Positions 4,313 to 5,623 of a DNA stretch of 5,623 nucleotides are shown piece after piece; position 1 is the stretch's first letter, and every line of letters starts with the position of its first letter. Below the pieces are notes generated by a model. It did no database searches and was not told where the DNA came from. It worked only from the letters and a program-made list of their open reading frames with translations. Origin of the DNA: Planctomycetaceae bacterium (GTDB taxonomy: Bacteria; Planctomycetota; Planctomycetia; Pirellulales; Pirellulaceae); NCBI GenBank assembly GCA_003501565.1, contig DNPC01000255.1, positions 1 through 5,623 of the forward strand. The letters run 5' to 3'. The position numbers were made by a program, and so were the translations under genes.

Positions 4313-5623
4313 ATGAGTCCAACCGATCCCCTTCGCGCCCAACTGGGTGAACACCTCAGTATTCTTTACCCTGATGACGATATCGCGCCACTCATCGAGA
4401 GAGTCATCGCAGCGTTTCAGGATACTGGGTATCCAAAACCCGCCGACTTAACGCCAGCTGCAGAACTTTGGACCGAGCGCGATTGTTTGGTGATCACCTA
4501 CGGGGACTCGATCCTCAACAAAAATGAACGGCCGTTGAGGACGTTGCACCGGTTCTTGAATACTCAATTGCACCACACGATCAATGCGGTGCATATCTTG
4601 CCATTCTATCCCTTCAGTAGTGACGATGGATTTTCAGTAATCGACTACACTTCCGTGCGAGACGACCTTGGAACCTGGGAGGATGTGCAAGCGATCGCAG
4701 CCGACTACAAACTGATGGCTGACGTCGTGATCAACCATACGTCGAGCGAAAGTGAATGGTTCCAAGCCTTTCTTCGCAATGAGCCCCCGTACGACCAATA
4801 TTTCATCCAAGCCAAGATCGACGACGACTTAAGCCATGTTGTCCGCCCGCGGGCGACGCCTTTGCTGCGTGCGGTGGAGACCGCCGATGGCGTACGCCAA
4901 GTCTGGTGTACGTTCGGCCATGATCAGATCGATCTCAATTTCGCCTGCCCGGACCTACTGGTCGATGTACTGACGATCATCGCCTCTTATCTCAAGAACG
5001 GCGTACAGATATTGCGGTTAGATGCAATCGGCTATTTGTGGAAAGAACCCGGCACCACTTGCATCCACCTACCACAGACGCACGAGTTCGTTCGGCTCAT
5101 CCGCACGCTCTGCGACCACTTTGCATCGGGCATCGTTCTGATCACCGAAACCAACGTTCCCAACCACGAGAACCTTACATATTTTGGCAACCGCAACGAG
5201 GCCCATGCGATCTACAATTTCAGCCTCGCACCGCTGCTAGTCCACTCGCTACTCAGCGGAACATCACAATACCTAAAGCGTTGGATGATGAGCATGCCAC
5301 CAGCGCCGGACGATTGTGCCTACTTGAATTTCACGGCCTCGCATGACGGAATCGGTATGCGCCCCGCTGAAGGACTGCTCAGCGACCAGGAACAGATGGA
5401 ACTCGTCGAAACGATCCGTCGGCACGGCGGACGTTTTTCTACGCGGCGTGCACCCGATGGGACCGAGCGTATTTATGAAGTCAACGTTTCTCTATTCGAA
5501 GCGATGAAGGGCACTGTTAAGGGTGAGGACGAACACCAGGTTGCCAGGTTCATAGCCTCACAGACAATCCCTCTAGGTGTGGAGGGAATCCCGGCGGTCT
5601 ACATACATTCTCTACTGGCAACG
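4313..5623 (+). CDS. GH13_18 phosphorylase, glucosylglycerate phosphorylase-like (partial)
   Basis: An open frame of 437 codons from ATG (4313) runs off the window; relatives are about 550-590 residues, so roughly the last quarter is missing. The fold is the GH13 (alpha-amylase) barrel. Visible landmarks: VITYGDSI near 60, HILPFYPFSSDDGFSVIDY (94-112), DVVINH (137-142), LRLDAIGYLWKEPGTTC (234-250) with probable nucleophile Asp237, LITETNVPN (276-284) with probable acid/base Glu279, and NFTASHDGIG (339-348) with His344/Asp345. The SSDDGFSVIDY, KEPGTxCIHL and TETNVPN blocks closely match E. coli YcjM as I recall it, a glucosylglycerate phosphorylase, better than classical sucrose phosphorylase. 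The predicted cytoplasmic reaction is phosphorolysis of an alpha-glucoside to glucose 1-phosphate and the aglycone (glycerate); sucrose or glucosylglycerol specificity cannot be excluded. This is the first ATG after an in-frame stop at 4253; the Shine-Dalgarno is weak. The divergent LysR gene is the likely regulator. Confidence 0.9.
   Translation, partial: MSPTDPLRAQLGEHLSILYPDDDIAPLIERVIAAFQDTGYPKPADLTPAAELWTERDCLVITYGDSILNKNERPLRTLHRFLNTQLHHTINAVHILPFYPFSSDDGFSVIDYTSVRDDLGTWEDVQAIAADYKLMADVVINHTSSESEWFQAFLRNEPPYDQYFIQAKIDDDLSHVVRPRATPLLRAVETADGVRQVWCTFGHDQIDLNFACPDLLVDVLTIIASYLKNGVQILRLDAIGYLWKEPGTTCIHLPQTHEFVRLIRTLCDHFASGIVLITETNVPNHENLTYFGNRNEAHAIYNFSLAPLLVHSLLSGTSQYLKRWMMSMPPAPDDCAYLNFTASHDGIGMRPAEGLLSDQEQMELVETIRRHGGRFSTRRAPDGTERIYEVNVSLFEAMKGTVKGEDEHQVARFIASQTIPLGVEGIPAVYIHSLLAT

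Noticed and set aside
4110..4316. 68-codon forward frame whose TGA overlaps the ATG of the phosphorylase (ATGA), like a coupled upstream gene.
   Set aside because: Composition looks random (many Ser, Pro, Arg, Gln and no domain or helix pattern) and it has no clear ribosome binding site. The overlap is probably coincidence.
5038..5346. 102-codon forward frame inside the phosphorylase gene.
   Set aside because: Shadow of the GH13 frame, which carries its catalytic motifs through this stretch; the product is His/Pro/Arg-rich.
1..5623. A CRISPR array, insertion sequence, phage gene or defence system.
   Set aside because: No regularly spaced direct repeats, transposase or integrase motifs, or nuclease, toxin or polymerase domains are visible in any frame.

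Overview
The window looks like chromosomal DNA of a planctomycete, probably a marine Rhodopirellula/Pirellulaceae-type bacterium. The strongest sign is a full-length DUF1559 protein with a prepilin-type N-terminus, a family greatly expanded in Planctomycetes. Moderate GC, weak or absent Shine-Dalgarno sequences and probable GTG/TTG starts agree. The assignment is inference from gene content and was not tested by a search.

Layout: (1) 1-81, + strand, the last 26 codons of a gene whose C-terminus matches ribonuclease PH. (2) 117 to about 1118, - strand, a ten-helix EamA/DMT-type transporter, convergent with the first gene. (3) About 1120-1416, a divergent control region with a perfect 24-bp palindrome (1338-1361) just downstream of a second, related hairpin (1308-1323). 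(4) 1417-2517, + strand, the DUF1559 protein, followed after 2 bp by (5) 2520-2873, a 117-residue single-pass membrane protein; the pair forms a small operon. (6) 2874-3070, a convergent intergenic region full of inverted repeats, one sharing the arm sequence of the palindrome in (3). (7) 3071-4036, - strand, a LysR-type regulator. (8) 4037-4312, a divergent control region. (9) 4313 to the window end, + strand, the first 437 codons of a GH13 subfamily 18 phosphorylase most like glucosylglycerate phosphorylase (E. coli YcjM type); the gene continues past the window.

How the parts fit: the LysR gene and the phosphorylase are divergent across 276 bp, the classic arrangement of a regulator and its target. 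Glucosylglycerate-type compounds are known compatible solutes in marine planctomycetes, so recovery of osmolyte carbon under LysR control is a plausible reading. The DUF1559 gene and the small membrane protein probably make an exported or surface-associated complex of unknown function. The transporter and the rph end look like ordinary neighbours. I see no CRISPR array, tRNA, rRNA, insertion sequence or phage gene. The least explained signal is the group of TGTAGCC-armed dyads flanking the DUF1559 operon.
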